A stretch of 64,000 bases of DNA from Oscillospiraceae bacterium (GTDB lineage Bacteria; Bacillota; Clostridia; Saccharofermentanales; Saccharofermentanaceae): the NCBI GenBank assembly GCA_902787975.1, contig CADAIP010000001.1, positions 62,001-126,000 of the forward strand, read 5' to 3'. Made by a program: the position numbers and the translations under genes. Positions 41,531-49,964 of the stretch are shown one piece after another (the first letter of the stretch is position 1; every line of letters begins with the position of its first letter). Below the pieces are notes generated by a model. That model saw only the letters and a list, made by a program, of their open reading frames with translations, did no database searches and was not told the origin of the DNA.

Positions 41531-43645
41531 TCAGCCGGCCGGAACAAAATCCCACTTTGTCTCGGGATGTGACGAAATATATTCCTCATATTTAGGATCA
41601 TTAAAGAGGAACGTATAATCTATGAAATCATTGAAGACCATGCCTGACTCCGGATCCATTGCCAGCGCCTTGGAATCTCCCTGGCAGATCGAATAAGTGC
41701 CATCGGTGTTCTTGAGTATTACAAATATCTGTGTTTCATCATAAAAACACCAGTCTACAACCATTTTTCCGTTTTTATTAGTCAGATAAATGTACTCGTC
41801 CATATCGTCATAGCACACTCTCAGAGTGTATTTGCCGGCAAGTCTTGTAACTTCGATCTGAACACCGTTCCCCTCATAATCATCTGAAGCGGGCTTTAAG
41901 ACATATGTGCCTTCCTCCAAAGGATTTCTGGAAAGCTTCAGTGTCTCCTTAAAATAAGTCTTATATTCATCCCGTCCGTCAACAAGGATCTGCCTGATAG
42001 TACCGATACCTGCAGCCGCTAACAGGAATACTGCGGTTCCTGCAAGGAAAACTGCCAGCCCGTATGGTTTGACAGAGATCTTGGCTTTAGCCATGCCCTT
42101 AAGCTTCAAAGACGAGATCTTCCTGATAAAATCGCGAAGGCCGGATACACTTGCCGGGATCAATATTGCCATGTAAGGCATTGCATAGTTCGGTGATGAT
42201 TCCCATATCTGATGGAAAAAGAATCCGCCGATAAAAGTAATCAACAATAACAAAGAAGGTGTCCCGGCTTTTCTTTTCATGGTCATTACCGATGTAACAA
42301 CTCCTCCGATCAGCATCAGGAGCTGGAACACTTTCAGGAATGAAGCAACGATCCTGATAACCGCAGGGTTAGATAAAAACCAGGTAAGCTGTGAAGCATA
42401 AGGATCCAGATAAACATTACGGGTGAATAATTCAAATTCAAAATAGGTCGGATCTGTCCACTGAAGCATGGTCTTTCTTATATAAAACCCCAGAGCCTGA
42501 TTCGGATTGGACGCAAAATACTGCAATGTCTCGGCTATGTCTTTCTTCGCCATTTCAGCCTGGACAGCCGTATCGCAGCCTGCCTCCATGAAGGTTGCAC
42601 CGAAATAACCGTTATAACAGCCTGCTTCTTCCTGCATTCCCATTGCGATCCAGGCATATTTTGAAGCGCCTGTAGACATCGTTCCTCCGACTATTGATGC
42701 AACGATAAACTCGATCACGGAAGACAAAACAAGCGGTGCCGCAACCACTGCAACCGGAATAAGCAATTCTTTAAACCTGCGCTGTCTTAACAGTTCAACT
42801 GTAAGGTAAAGAGCAATTGCAATGACAAAGATCGTATAAAAAGTCTTGAATGCACATGCAAGGGCTATAAAAGAAACCGTTGCCAATGCGTTTTTGACAT
42901 TAGCCTTTTTCTCCGCTATGTCCGATGCATGTTTCATTGCTTTGACAGCGAAAAACAGTCCCGGAACATCACCATATACATATGCTGCTTTTGCCTGCAA
43001 AGGCAAAAAGAGCAAGCCGCATACCATTACCAGGACCTGCATCTTCCGTGACAAGCCGAATTTAGCTCCGATAACTGCCAGATCAGAATAGATAAAAGGC
43101 ACCATTACCGCAAAGATAAGCATTACGGCAGCACTGTTGTAGTTACCGACAACAAGGTTCAGTAAATACGATAAAAGAACCATTCCCGAATTGTGGGGAC
43201 AAACGCCAAGATGGCTGGGCGCGATAAGGATCTCGGATATTCCCCATGAAAGTCCGAAAGCTGAATACTGAATGCTGTTCTGATCGCTTCGTTGCGGCAT
43301 GTTGAAAGCTGCTACGACTAATATAATACTTTCTATAAAAATAGCGATTTTTAAGCCAGTCATTACTTTGTCGAACGTGCGTTCATCTTCAAGCTTCGAA
43401 AACAGAACGGCTGCTTTCACTGATCTTGAAATATACACACCCAGTACAATGACGCAGATAAACACAGCCAGCAAAACAATGACCGAATTCAAAAACAGAA
43501 TGCGTTTATATCCGATTCCCGAAATAACCCTGTATGTTCCGGCAAAACAGATCGTGAACAAATAGAACATCACTGCAAAAGACAAGACTGTAATAACAGC
43601 CTTGTAAATCGAATAAAGTTTGCCTTGTTTTGCCTGGGTACCCAT
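41531..43645 (-). CDS. Polytopic GT-C-like membrane glycosyltransferase
   Basis: The 704-residue protein has about 12-13 membrane segments between residues 15 and 545, including a loop with PQRSDQNSIQYSA after the third segment and several aromatic-rich loops. A soluble outer domain (about 555-704) of beta strands follows. The order resembles GT-C enzymes (GT39/PMT-like), which move a sugar from a lipid carrier to a protein or cell-wall polymer outside the membrane; the acidic catalytic residue cannot be assigned with certainty. No Shine-Dalgarno precedes the ATG; the promoter lies just in front. It is alone in its transcript. Confidence 0.7.
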   Translation of the reverse strand: MGTQAKQGKLYSIYKAVITVLSFAVMFYLFTICFAGTYRVISGIGYKRILFLNSVIVLLAVFICVIVLGVYISRSVKAAVLFSKLEDERTFDKVMTGLKIAIFIESIILVVAAFNMPQRSDQNSIQYSAFGLSWGISEILIAPSHLGVCPHNSGMVLLSYLLNLVVGNYNSAAVMLIFAVMVPFIYSDLAVIGAKFGLSRKMQVLVMVCGLLFLPLQAKAAYVYGDVPGLFFAVKAMKHASDIAEKKANVKNALATVSFIALACAFKTFYTIFVIAIALYLTVELLRQRRFKELLIPVAVVAAPLVLSSVIEFIVASIVGGTMSTGASKYAWIAMGMQEEAGCYNGYFGATFMEAGCDTAVQAEMAKKDIAETLQYFASNPNQALGFYIRKTMLQWTDPTYFEFELFTRNVYLDPYASQLTWFLSNPAVIRIVASFLKVFQLLMLIGGVVTSVMTMKRKAGTPSLLLLITFIGGFFFHQIWESSPNYAMPYMAILIPASVSGLRDFIRKISSLKLKGMAKAKISVKPYGLAVFLAGTAVFLLAAAGIGTIRQILVDGRDEYKTYFKETLKLSRNPLEEGTYVLKPASDDYEGNGVQIEVTRLAGKYTLRVCYDDMDEYIYLTNKNGKMVVDWCFYDETQIFVILKNTDGTYSICQGDSKALAMDPESGMVFNDFIDYTFLFNDPKYEEYISSHPETKWDFVPAG

Positions 43646-43653
43646 ATACAGCG

Positions 43654-43682
43654 ATAATATATTAATTAAAAATCAAATTCAA
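43654..43682 (-). promoter_or_regulatory. Promoter of the GT-C-like gene, near-leaderless
   Basis: TTGAAT (43682-43677) and TATTAT (43659-43654) are 17 bp apart. The -10 ends eight bases before the ATG at 43645, so the leader is zero to three bases. Confidence 0.6.
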
Positions 43683-43699
43683 TTTAATCTTTGTCCTTG

Positions 43700-44392
43700 T
43701 CAGTTTTTCTTCTTCTCGATTCTGTTGAACTGGGGCCTTACCTCGACTTCCGTCACAACGGCACCCTCTCTCATGTTGATGATGTCCCTGACGCACTCGG
43801 CGGTATCCTCAGGAACGAGGTAGCAGCCGTCATCTTCAGAAGGCTTGAAATCGGCATTTCTGTAGAGCTTTGTACCGGCCGTAAGATCCGGGCAGACCGT
43901 AACGACTCTTACGCCGGTCTTCCTTACTTCTTCGTAAAGGCTTCTGCCGTAGCTTCGAAGTCCTGCCTTCAAAGCACCATATACGGCACCGTGTGTGTTG
44001 ATCCTGGTTGAAGTGACCGACGCGATGTTGATCACCATGCCCCTCACATCCTTAAGCTTCGGGAGCAGGGCCGATGTCAGGATCATCGGAGCTTCCAGAT
44101 CCACCCTGCACATCTCTGTTATCTGGTCGGGAGTATTGAACTCGGCAAGCCCATAGAACGCACTGCCTGCCGCATTGACCAGGAGGTCCACTCTCTTTAT
44201 GCCGGTTGTCTTTGCGAGAAGTATATCCGTATCTCTCAGATCCAAAGACATCCTCTTCTCAAAGAAGTCACAGCCGTCAGGAAAGATCCTTCCGATGCCG
44301 TAAACTTTATATCCTTCTTCGGCAAGCATTTTCGAGATGGCAAGTCCAATGCCTGAAGACGCTCCGGTCACGATTGCAGTCTTTAATTCCAT
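43700..44392 (-). CDS. Short-chain dehydrogenase/reductase
   Basis: The 230-residue protein is a classical SDR: TGASSGIG at about 9-16, NAAG near 73-76, the active serine in IASVTS (about 121-126) and YGALK (YxxxK) near 139-143. It uses NAD(H) or NADP(H). The substrate is unknown. Its start lies inside the end of the radical SAM gene (ten-base overlap), so it is translated with it, and the three genes 45332-46060, 44383-45357 and 43700-44392 form one operon. Confidence 0.9.
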   Translation of the reverse strand: MELKTAIVTGASSGIGLAISKMLAEEGYKVYGIGRIFPDGCDFFEKRMSLDLRDTDILLAKTTGIKRVDLLVNAAGSAFYGLAEFNTPDQITEMCRVDLEAPMILTSALLPKLKDVRGMVINIASVTSTRINTHGAVYGALKAGLRSYGRSLYEEVRKTGVRVVTVCPDLTAGTKLYRNADFKPSEDDGCYLVPEDTAECVRDIINMREGAVVTEVEVRPQFNRIEKKKN

Positions 44393-45357
44393 GTGAATAT
44401 CTTCTCCTTTCCTATGTGTTCCCCTAATGCTGCGCAGACGAACTCCTGCATCCCGCGGTCGGTCTCAGGTTCGTACTGTGCAACGCCGTCTTTTATGACA
44501 TAAGGATACCACGCGACCTCCGAATCGGGATAAGCCTTCCTCATCTTATTCAGGTAGTCGGCTGATATCCTGAACGTACCGACACTGACATCTGTAAGCT
44601 TCGGGAAATCTATCGCGGCCACCGTCGTATCAACAAGTCTCTTATATGCATCTTTCCAACCGGGGATCTTAATTACCGGATCAAAGCATAGCCTTACCTT
44701 AGCGCCGTTTTCGATAGCAGAAGCAGCCGCGCTGATCCTGGCCTTCAAAGGAGCGGTATTCTTCTCATAACGCGATACCACTTCCTCAGGTGACAATGTA
44801 AATGCATAGATGACGTTCGATATTTTTTCTTTTATCTCAACCGCAGCCTTTGTCCTGAGCTCTACGAGAAGGTCAGGATGCACTGCTGCGAGTTCTTTCC
44901 AGAAATCCGCATGCCCCGTAAGGCCGTTCATTGCCAGCAGGTCCGTATCGTAGGAAGCGCAGACATACATCGGTCCTTCCTTAAGCTTTTCTTCAACGTC
45001 AGCGCGGTAATCTTCAAGGTTCACGAACACGACCATGTGGCTTGAAGGATACATGCCTTTCAGATAACAGTACTCACAATCGAACGGGCAGTTCATCATG
45101 GAGCTCGCATAATAGAAATTTGCATTTCCGAAAGACTGGCACACCGGCGCGCCTTCAAAGATCCTGTTGCCGTCTCTTACCGCTACTATCAGTGCGCGGT
45201 GCTCATGCTGCAAAACCGCATTCTGTCTTTTGCGGTCGAACACGTCTTTGTAATGCTTTATCCTGACAACATTCGTATCAGGAAGTTTATCCAATATCTT
45301 CTGCGCCAGAGGGTATTCCAGTGCCCGTTCCTCAACGTAGATATGAGTAAATCTCAT
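44383..45357 (-). CDS. Radical SAM protein of the spore photoproduct lyase family
   Basis: The start MRFTHIYVEE is set by GGGAGG; the frame open to 45408 has no site. The 324-residue protein has CPFDCEYC at 90-97 (CX3CX2C: C90, C94, C97), the spacing of spore photoproduct lyase, a partial TIM barrel, and the N-terminal segment with VRIKHYKDVFDRK found in that family. The enzyme repairs the UV thymine dimer of spores using SAM. Many non-sporulating Clostridia carry relatives of unknown function, and no sporulation gene is seen in this window. It overlaps the nucleosidase-like gene (26 bases) and the SDR gene. Confidence 0.85.
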   Translation of the reverse strand: MRFTHIYVEERALEYPLAQKILDKLPDTNVVRIKHYKDVFDRKRQNAVLQHEHRALIVAVRDGNRIFEGAPVCQSFGNANFYYASSMMNCPFDCEYCYLKGMYPSSHMVVFVNLEDYRADVEEKLKEGPMYVCASYDTDLLAMNGLTGHADFWKELAAVHPDLLVELRTKAAVEIKEKISNVIYAFTLSPEEVVSRYEKNTAPLKARISAAASAIENGAKVRLCFDPVIKIPGWKDAYKRLVDTTVAAIDFPKLTDVSVGTFRISADYLNKMRKAYPDSEVAWYPYVIKDGVAQYEPETDRGMQEFVCAALGEHIGKEKIFTWN

Positions 45358-46060
45358 CGAGCACCTCCCTTCCGGCTTTCTTATCCTTAACAGGGATCCG
45401 CCCGTCATTTTCCATGTCAGACAGAAGCTTCAGCAGTTCATCCTGCCTGCCCGAAGCAACACAATAATGCTCCAGATCTTTTAATTCATTCCGCATATAC
45501 TGTGTAAGACGAAGCTTTTCCTTTATCGATTCCGGAACGAACTCATATGAGGCATTAACCTCTTCACCGGCGAGCAGCGAAGCAATCTTCCTGATCTCAT
45601 CTGCGTGAGATTTGATAAGTTGTGTAACTTCATTTGCCGAAGGGAAGTTTTCGCCGCTGTCTGAAACGACTTTATAAAGAGCGAGATTCGACGGCGGGAT
45701 CATCTTCAGGACAGCATCGCAGATAAGGGCAGATTCCATGTCATAGAGCATGCCTTCTCCGACAGAAGTCACGACCTCATCAGAATATGTGACAGTCATC
45801 TCTTTCGCACCTGACTCAAAGAGAATGTCAGGATAAAAACGCCGGCCGGTAACAGAGGAAATAACCTGATTGATAAGGTAGCCTTCACCTTTTTCGGGGC
45901 CTGCGCAAACGCCGACATTAAGCACGCAATCGTAAGGCTTCAGATCGATCTGTTTGATCCGGTCAACAACGCGCCCGCCTACGCCCGTGACTATAACTTC
46001 GCCGGGAAGTCCACCCAGCGCCGCAGCTTCACATTTAAGTGCCGTAAGAATATAAAGCAA
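45332..46060 (-). CDS. Nucleoside phosphorylase/nucleosidase-like protein
   Basis: I place the start at a TTG (46060): GAGAGGA lies seven bases before it and the fold begins at once with LYILTALKCEAAAL; the frame upstream lacks a site. The 242-residue protein has GVGGRVVDRI near 26-35, NVGVCAGPEKGEGYLI (about 49-64) and LYDMESALICDAVLK (about 107-121), where the ME and following D are the base- and ribose-binding set of the PNP/MTAN superfamily. The last 80 residues are helical and unlike MTAN. It probably cleaves a purine nucleoside or a modified one. It is the first gene of the operon with the SPL-like and SDR genes. Confidence 0.78.
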   Translation of the reverse strand: MLYILTALKCEAAALGGLPGEVIVTGVGGRVVDRIKQIDLKPYDCVLNVGVCAGPEKGEGYLINQVISSVTGRRFYPDILFESGAKEMTVTYSDEVVTSVGEGMLYDMESALICDAVLKMIPPSNLALYKVVSDSGENFPSANEVTQLIKSHADEIRKIASLLAGEEVNASYEFVPESIKEKLRLTQYMRNELKDLEHYCVASGRQDELLKLLSDMENDGRIPVKDKKAGREVLDEIYSYLR

Positions 46061-46079
46061 ATTATAGTCCTCTCTTTCT

Positions 46080-46108
46080 TTGTAAATTATATTACATCGT
46101 GATAAGAT
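46080..46108 (+). promoter_or_regulatory. trpS promoter
   Basis: TTGTAA (46080-46085) and TAAGAT (46103-46108) are 17 bp apart. Transcription would begin near 46115, leaving a leader of about 24 bases with GGAGG; no T-box is present for this synthetase. Confidence 0.6.
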
Positions 46109-46138
46109 TAAGCGTCTTAATGACAATGGAGGTTTAAT

Positions 46139-47128
46139 ATGGACAGATTACTTACGGGCCTTCAGCCCAGCGGTTCACTTACGATCGGAAATTACGCAGG
46201 CGGAATCTCCCAGATCGTTAACTATCAGAAAGACTATGAGACATTCCTCTTCGTCCCTGACATGCACGCTATCACGGTTCCCCAGGATCCTGATGCTCTT
46301 CACAGGAACATCATCAACGCCATCGCAATGTACATCGCATGCGGCGTCGATCCCAACCTTGAGAACATGCACATCTACATTCAGTCGGAGAATCTCTATC
46401 ACGCAAATCTGTCCTGGATCTTCGAATGCCACACACCTCACGGCGACCTGACCAGAATGCATCAGTTCAAGGCTAAGTCCGCTCTTCACGAGACTTTCAC
46501 GGAAGGCCTTGTTACATATCCTGACCTCATGGCAGCAGACATCCTGCTTTACGATCCTAAGTACGTTCCTACAGGCATCGACCAGAAGCAGCACGTTGAG
46601 CTTGCAAGAAACCTTGCGATCAGATTCAACAACCGTTACGGCGAACTCTTCAGGATCCCTGAGCCGCTCATCCCTACAGTAGGCGCCAAGATCCGTGATC
46701 TTCAGAACCCTAACCAGAAGATGAGCAAGTCTACCGACAATCCGAAGGCATCTGTCTTCCTTTCAGATCCCGAAAAGACGATCCGCAAGAAGATCATGTC
46801 CGCGGTTACTGACTCAGACGGCATCATCAAGTTCGACGAAGACGAGAAGCCCGGCGTATCCAACCTTCTTACGATCTATTCCGTATTCTCCGGATGCGAG
46901 ATCGAAGATGCAGTTGCAAAATTCGAAGGCGGCGGATACGGCGACCTCAAGAAAGCTGTTGCCGATGCCGTTGTTGAGAAAGTCGTTCCTTTTCAGGAGA
47001 AGTACAACGAAGTGCTCGCAAGCGGCATGATCGACGACATCCTTGATGCCGGCCGTGATTACACAAACGAGATCGCAAAAGAGAAGTACGAGCTCGTCAG
47101 AAAAGCAGTCGGATTCGGCCGCGTATAA
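46139..47128 (+). CDS. trpS: Tryptophanyl-tRNA synthetase
   Basis: The 329-residue class I synthetase has the ATP-binding motif PSGSLTIGNYAGG at about 10-22 (a HIGH variant), the tryptophan pocket residues in DMHAITV, GIDQKQHVELARN, and KMSKS near residue 195. Length and order match the compact bacterial enzyme. A GGAGGTTTAAT site precedes the ATG. It is divergent from the nucleosidase-like gene, 78 bases apart, and ends in a strong terminator. Confidence 0.97.
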   Translation: MDRLLTGLQPSGSLTIGNYAGGISQIVNYQKDYETFLFVPDMHAITVPQDPDALHRNIINAIAMYIACGVDPNLENMHIYIQSENLYHANLSWIFECHTPHGDLTRMHQFKAKSALHETFTEGLVTYPDLMAADILLYDPKYVPTGIDQKQHVELARNLAIRFNNRYGELFRIPEPLIPTVGAKIRDLQNPNQKMSKSTDNPKASVFLSDPEKTIRKKIMSAVTDSDGIIKFDEDEKPGVSNLLTIYSVFSGCEIEDAVAKFEGGGYGDLKKAVADAVVEKVVPFQEKYNEVLASGMIDDILDAGRDYTNEIAKEKYELVRKAVGFGRV

Positions 47129-47169
47129 CTTCAGGCTTTTAGAGAAACAAAAAGCACATATAAACGAAC

Positions 47170-47199
47170 ACGCCGGAGCACTTACACTCCGGCGTTTTT
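47170..47199 (+). terminator. trpS terminator
   Basis: ACGCCGGAG pairs perfectly with CTCCGGCGT over an eight-base loop, then TTTTTC. Confidence 0.93.
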
Positions 47200-47231
47200 C
47201 TATCCCTTTTCCATATTTGCGGTAAATTGTC

Positions 47232-47810
47232 TTATTCAACGTGCCAAAGATTGCTGCGGTCGTATTCTGACGGCAGCTCGATCCATTCTCCGTCCGATAC
47301 TTCGATGTACCACTGCTTTTCTGTGGAATCAAATTCCATCCAGCCGTAATCACCATAGTCGGATGAGATGTCCTCGTACCAGTACTGCCATGTGTGTGTC
47401 TTGGTCGTATCGTTGTACCAGAAATAGCAGTCTGTTTCTGAATCGTAGTAGCACTCCATCTCGGCGTCCCAGTCGCAGTAACGGCCTATCGACTTAACGT
47501 AGTAGCTGTCCTGGACAGCCGTCTCTTCGTATGCTTTCTGGGCATCTGACTTCTTCTGCATCTGCTCCATGACGAATGCGGGGAATTCAGGAATTCTGCT
47601 GACTGTTGCCTTGAACTTCTCGACATCCATCGTCGCGCCCGACAGGAGATAGAATCCCATGAATCCCAAGAGCAAAAGTGCTATCGGAACCCTGATGACC
47701 CAATCGAAGATCGTGAGTCTGCCTGAGCTTCTGCCGCCTCTTGAGCTGTAGCTGCGGCTGCTGCTTCCAGAATCATAATGTGTAGATGTACTCTTTCTTG
47801 AAGGTGGCAT
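47232..47810 (-). CDS. Single-pass membrane protein with Ser/Arg-rich tail
   Basis: The start MPPSRKST is fixed by GGGAGG. The 192-residue protein has a basic Ser/Arg/Gly-rich cytosolic N-terminus (about 1-26, SSSRSYSSRGGRSSGR), one membrane helix (about 30-50), a helical stretch, then an outer domain rich in Tyr, Trp and Asp (about 95-190) with pairs such as YCDWDAEMECYYD and FWYNDTTKTHTWQYW. The aromatic pattern suggests a small beta domain of WW/ligand-binding type. No family recognised. It is alone between terminators. Confidence 0.75.
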   Translation of the reverse strand: MPPSRKSTSTHYDSGSSSRSYSSRGGRSSGRLTIFDWVIRVPIALLLLGFMGFYLLSGATMDVEKFKATVSRIPEFPAFVMEQMQKKSDAQKAYEETAVQDSYYVKSIGRYCDWDAEMECYYDSETDCYFWYNDTTKTHTWQYWYEDISSDYGDYGWMEFDSTEKQWYIEVSDGEWIELPSEYDRSNLWHVE

Positions 47811-47927
47811 ATCAGTTCCCTCCCTTATTCCCAAAAGCCCTTATTCCGTAGGCTTAATTCATAGGACTGGCGCCAGATCCTTGCTACATTTAAATTATAT
47901 TTTTCCTTTGATATTCCCGTCCATAAT

Positions 47928-48141
47928 AATCGGATGGACAGAATTACCAAACCGGAAATATCGGTTTGATTTCCGATTTGTCTTTAGTGCACTAAAATCA
48001 ATTTCAGGGGACATCAGGTATATCTTCCGGGTACGTAATCTATACAGTTATAGCGCTGTTTTACTGTACGATTTACTGTATTCCTTTCGAAAATACGTAA
48101 TCTGTACAGTAAACGCGATACTTTACTGTATGAATTACGTA
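47928..48141. repeat. Private hairpin array, TACAGTAA/TACGTAAT family
   Basis: Three hairpins and a palindrome fill this gap. Hairpin A: AATCGGA (47928-47934) with TCCGATT (47972-47978), inner AAACCG/CGGTTT. A perfect 14-bp palindrome TTTAGTGCACTAAA follows at 47983-47996. Then four alternating units: TACGTAA/TACAGT (48032, 48043), TTTACTGTA twice 12 bp apart (48060, 48072), TACGTAAT/TACAGTAAA (48094, 48105) and their reverse (48122, 48134). Units 3 and 4 form one hairpin with 9-bp inner and 8-bp outer perfect stems and a three-base symmetric internal loop. This is the best-preserved case in the window. Confidence 0.8.
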
Positions 48142-48142
48142 G

Positions 48143-48173
48143 AAAAAGAACCGACTCATTATGAGCCGGCTCT
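48143..48173 (-). terminator. Terminator of the gpx-ohrR operon
   Basis: A 12-pair stem with wobbles (48147-48158 with 48162-48173) and five T in the minus direction. It lies about 95 bases after the regulator stop. Confidence 0.85.
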
Positions 48174-48266
48174 TTCCTTGGTCTTTTTAAATTGTAGTTC
48201 CACTTTTTTGGTCTGTGTGTTTTGGGGGAGGGGTGGGTGTAATAAAAAGTGGAATGACCTTTACGT

Positions 48267-48692
48267 TTATTCTTCGAGAAGCTTGTACAGCGTCGAATAG
48301 AGCTGCATTGCCTCTTCCGGGCTGAGTCTCACACAGGAACTGAGCTTCGTGGGGATGTCTTTCGCCTTTTTGTATAATGCCTTTCCTTCTTCAGTCAGGC
48401 TTACAACGACTACTCGCTCATCTTCTTCGCTTCTAGTCCTGTTGATAAGACCCTGCTTTTCGGTATTTTTGAGCATCGGCGTAACAGTACCGGTGTCGAG
48501 CTTTAATCTCTTGCACAGGTCACCTACCGTGATCTTCTCTTCTTCCCAGAGGACCAGGAACATGATGTACTGCGTGTACGTGATCCCCAATGGTTTAAGG
48601 TAGGGTGTGTAGAGATTTACTATCTTTCGCGCTGCTGCATATAAAGGGAAACACAGCTGCGAATCAAGCTTCATGTTGTCGTTAACTTTCAT
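48267..48692 (-). CDS. MarR-family peroxide-sensing regulator (OhrR-like)
   Basis: The 141-residue protein is a MarR-type winged helix. The N-terminal stretch LDSQLCFPLYAAARKI with C14 matches the reactive cysteine region of OhrR, and the wing region RSEEDERVVVVSLTEEG is canonical. OhrR senses organic hydroperoxides through that single cysteine. The regulator lies 17 bases after a glutathione peroxidase gene in the same operon, so it most likely represses its own operon; the dyad at the promoter is the probable site. Confidence 0.88.
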   Translation of the reverse strand: MKVNDNMKLDSQLCFPLYAAARKIVNLYTPYLKPLGITYTQYIMFLVLWEEEKITVGDLCKRLKLDTGTVTPMLKNTEKQGLINRTRSEEDERVVVVSLTEEGKALYKKAKDIPTKLSSCVRLSPEEAMQLYSTLYKLLEE

Positions 48693-48709
48693 TTGAGCAT
48701 CACTCCTGA

Positions 48710-49252
48710 TCAGATAAGGCTCTCGACGAATTTTCTTACTTTCTTCATGTCTGTTGTAGGCTCGAATCTCTTAACTACATTGCCTTCCCTGTCGACGATG
48801 AACTTTGTGAAGTTCCACTTGATGTCAGGATTGTTCTCATAATCCGGATCGTTCTTTTTGAGCATAGCCTTCATGGCGAGAGCGGAAGGTCCTATTCCAA
48901 ACCCTTCGAAGCCCTGCTGGGACTTGAGATATGTGAACAGAGGAAGAGCGTTCTCGCCGTTGACGTCGGACTTCTTCATCTGAGGGAACTGTGTCTTGTA
49001 CTTGAGTGTGCAGAACTCGTGGATCTCCTCATCTGTTCCGGGAGTCTGGTCTGCGAACTGGTTGCAGGGTACATCGATTACCTCGAATCCCTTATCATGG
49101 AATTCTTCATACATCTCCTCGATCGGCTTGTAGTGAGGTGTGAAGCCGCAGCCTGTTGCCGTATTTACAATGAGAATAACTTTGCCTTCGTAATCCTTGA
49201 GGGAGATCTCCTCTCCTTTGGGTGTGGGAACTGTGTAATCGTAAATGGACAT
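48710..49252 (-). CDS. Glutathione peroxidase-family (thioredoxin-dependent) peroxidase
   Basis: The 180-residue protein has the catalytic cysteine C35 in NTATGCGFTPHY (selenocysteine in some relatives; here UGC encodes Cys), the glutamine in PCNQF (Q65), and W146-N147 in KWNFTKF. These make the peroxidase triad/tetrad. Bacterial members usually use thioredoxin, and trxB lies elsewhere in this window. It reduces lipid or organic hydroperoxides. The gene heads an operon with an OhrR-like regulator, and the promoter is near-perfect. Confidence 0.93.
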   Translation of the reverse strand: MSIYDYTVPTPKGEEISLKDYEGKVILIVNTATGCGFTPHYKPIEEMYEEFHDKGFEVIDVPCNQFADQTPGTDEEIHEFCTLKYKTQFPQMKKSDVNGENALPLFTYLKSQQGFEGFGIGPSALAMKAMLKKNDPDYENNPDIKWNFTKFIVDREGNVVKRFEPTTDMKKVRKFVESLI

Positions 49253-49276
49253 TTTGTAGTTCTCCTTTCATTTCTG

Positions 49277-49314
49277 TTTGATGAAATTATATTGTGTCAA
49301 ATATAAATTGTCAA
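49277..49314 (-). promoter_or_regulatory. Consensus promoter and dyad operator of gpx
   Basis: In the minus reading TTGACA (49314-49309) and TATAAT (49291-49286) are exactly 17 bp apart: a perfect sigma-A promoter. A 25-bp imperfect dyad with TTTGA/TCAAA ends (49277-49301) covers the -10 and start region, as expected for a MarR/OhrR repressor. Such a strong promoter needs a repressor, which the operon supplies. Confidence 0.75.
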
Positions 49315-49320
49315 CCAAAG

Positions 49321-49346
49321 AAAAGGGCATCTCGCAAAAGATGCCC
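49321..49346 (-). terminator. Terminator of the membrane/zinc-ribbon pair
   Basis: GGGCATC pairs with GATGCCC (49325-49331 with 49340-49346) and TTTTC follows in the minus direction, close to the gpx promoter. Confidence 0.85.
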
Positions 49347-49373
49347 CCGATAATTGATATTAATGTCCGAAAA

Positions 49374-49964
49374 CTAATTTTCGTTCGGATAAACCAGCTC
49401 CTGATCGGTACCAAACCAGTCCGTTACGACCCTGAACATCTTGACAACGAACTTGCCGCTCTCGGTAATCGAATAAGAGCCGTCGGGGTTCTGGACTATG
49501 GTGCCCGTCTCAACCTGTTCGTGGAAACGCTTTTCGAAAGCACCGTAGTCATCAACATATTTCTCGACGAACACTTCGCTGACAGATTCCTCGGTGAAGG
49601 TCTGGTCGGAATTCTCCTCCATGTAGCTTAACATGAACACGGATACCGAACGCTCGACCGTAACGGGAACAAGCGTCAGGAACATCATGTTTAAGCAGCA
49701 GAAAATGGTGAACATCAGGATGATGTCCCTCTTAGTTACAAAGCCCCACAGTTTTCTGACGATACCCATGATAACCGCAGCTATGGCACCGGTGATCAGA
49801 ACAAATAAGGCACCCCTGTACATAAGGATGTCCATTTCCGCGAAAAGGCCCGTGTGGAACAAGAAGATGAACAACGCTGTGCAGACTATATAAATAAATG
49901 TATATAATCCGATCAGGGCAAAAACGCTCCCTACAGTACTGCTGTCCACGCTTCCCTTAGCCAT
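49374..49964 (-). CDS. Membrane protein of unknown function
   Basis: The 196-residue protein has three membrane segments (about 12-36, 48-68 and 80-102), then a soluble outer or inner domain (about 105-196) with acidic helices. I recognise no family. Its ATG overlaps the stop of the zinc-ribbon gene by eight bases (ATGGCTAA), the same junction seen between the lipoprotein and azlCD at 23.6 kb. The pair is therefore translationally coupled and probably forms one complex. Confidence 0.75.
   Translation of the reverse strand: MAKGSVDSSTVGSVFALIGLYTFIYIVCTALFIFLFHTGLFAEMDILMYRGALFVLITGAIAAVIMGIVRKLWGFVTKRDIILMFTIFCCLNMMFLTLVPVTVERSVSVFMLSYMEENSDQTFTEESVSEVFVEKYVDDYGAFEKRFHEQVETGTIVQNPDGSYSITESGKFVVKMFRVVTDWFGTDQELVYPNEN

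Noticed and set aside
44383..45357. A true sporulation gene (splB)
   Set aside because: The motif fits the family, but no sporulation gene or sigma-G-like promoter lies nearby, and related proteins occur in non-sporulating Clostridia.
46061..46138. T-box upstream of trpS
   Set aside because: Only 78 bases separate it from the divergent gene and no TGGTACCGCGG-type sequence is present.
49262..49330. Selenocysteine insertion at the glutathione peroxidase
   Set aside because: The active-site codon is for cysteine, and no SECIS-like hairpin is needed or seen.
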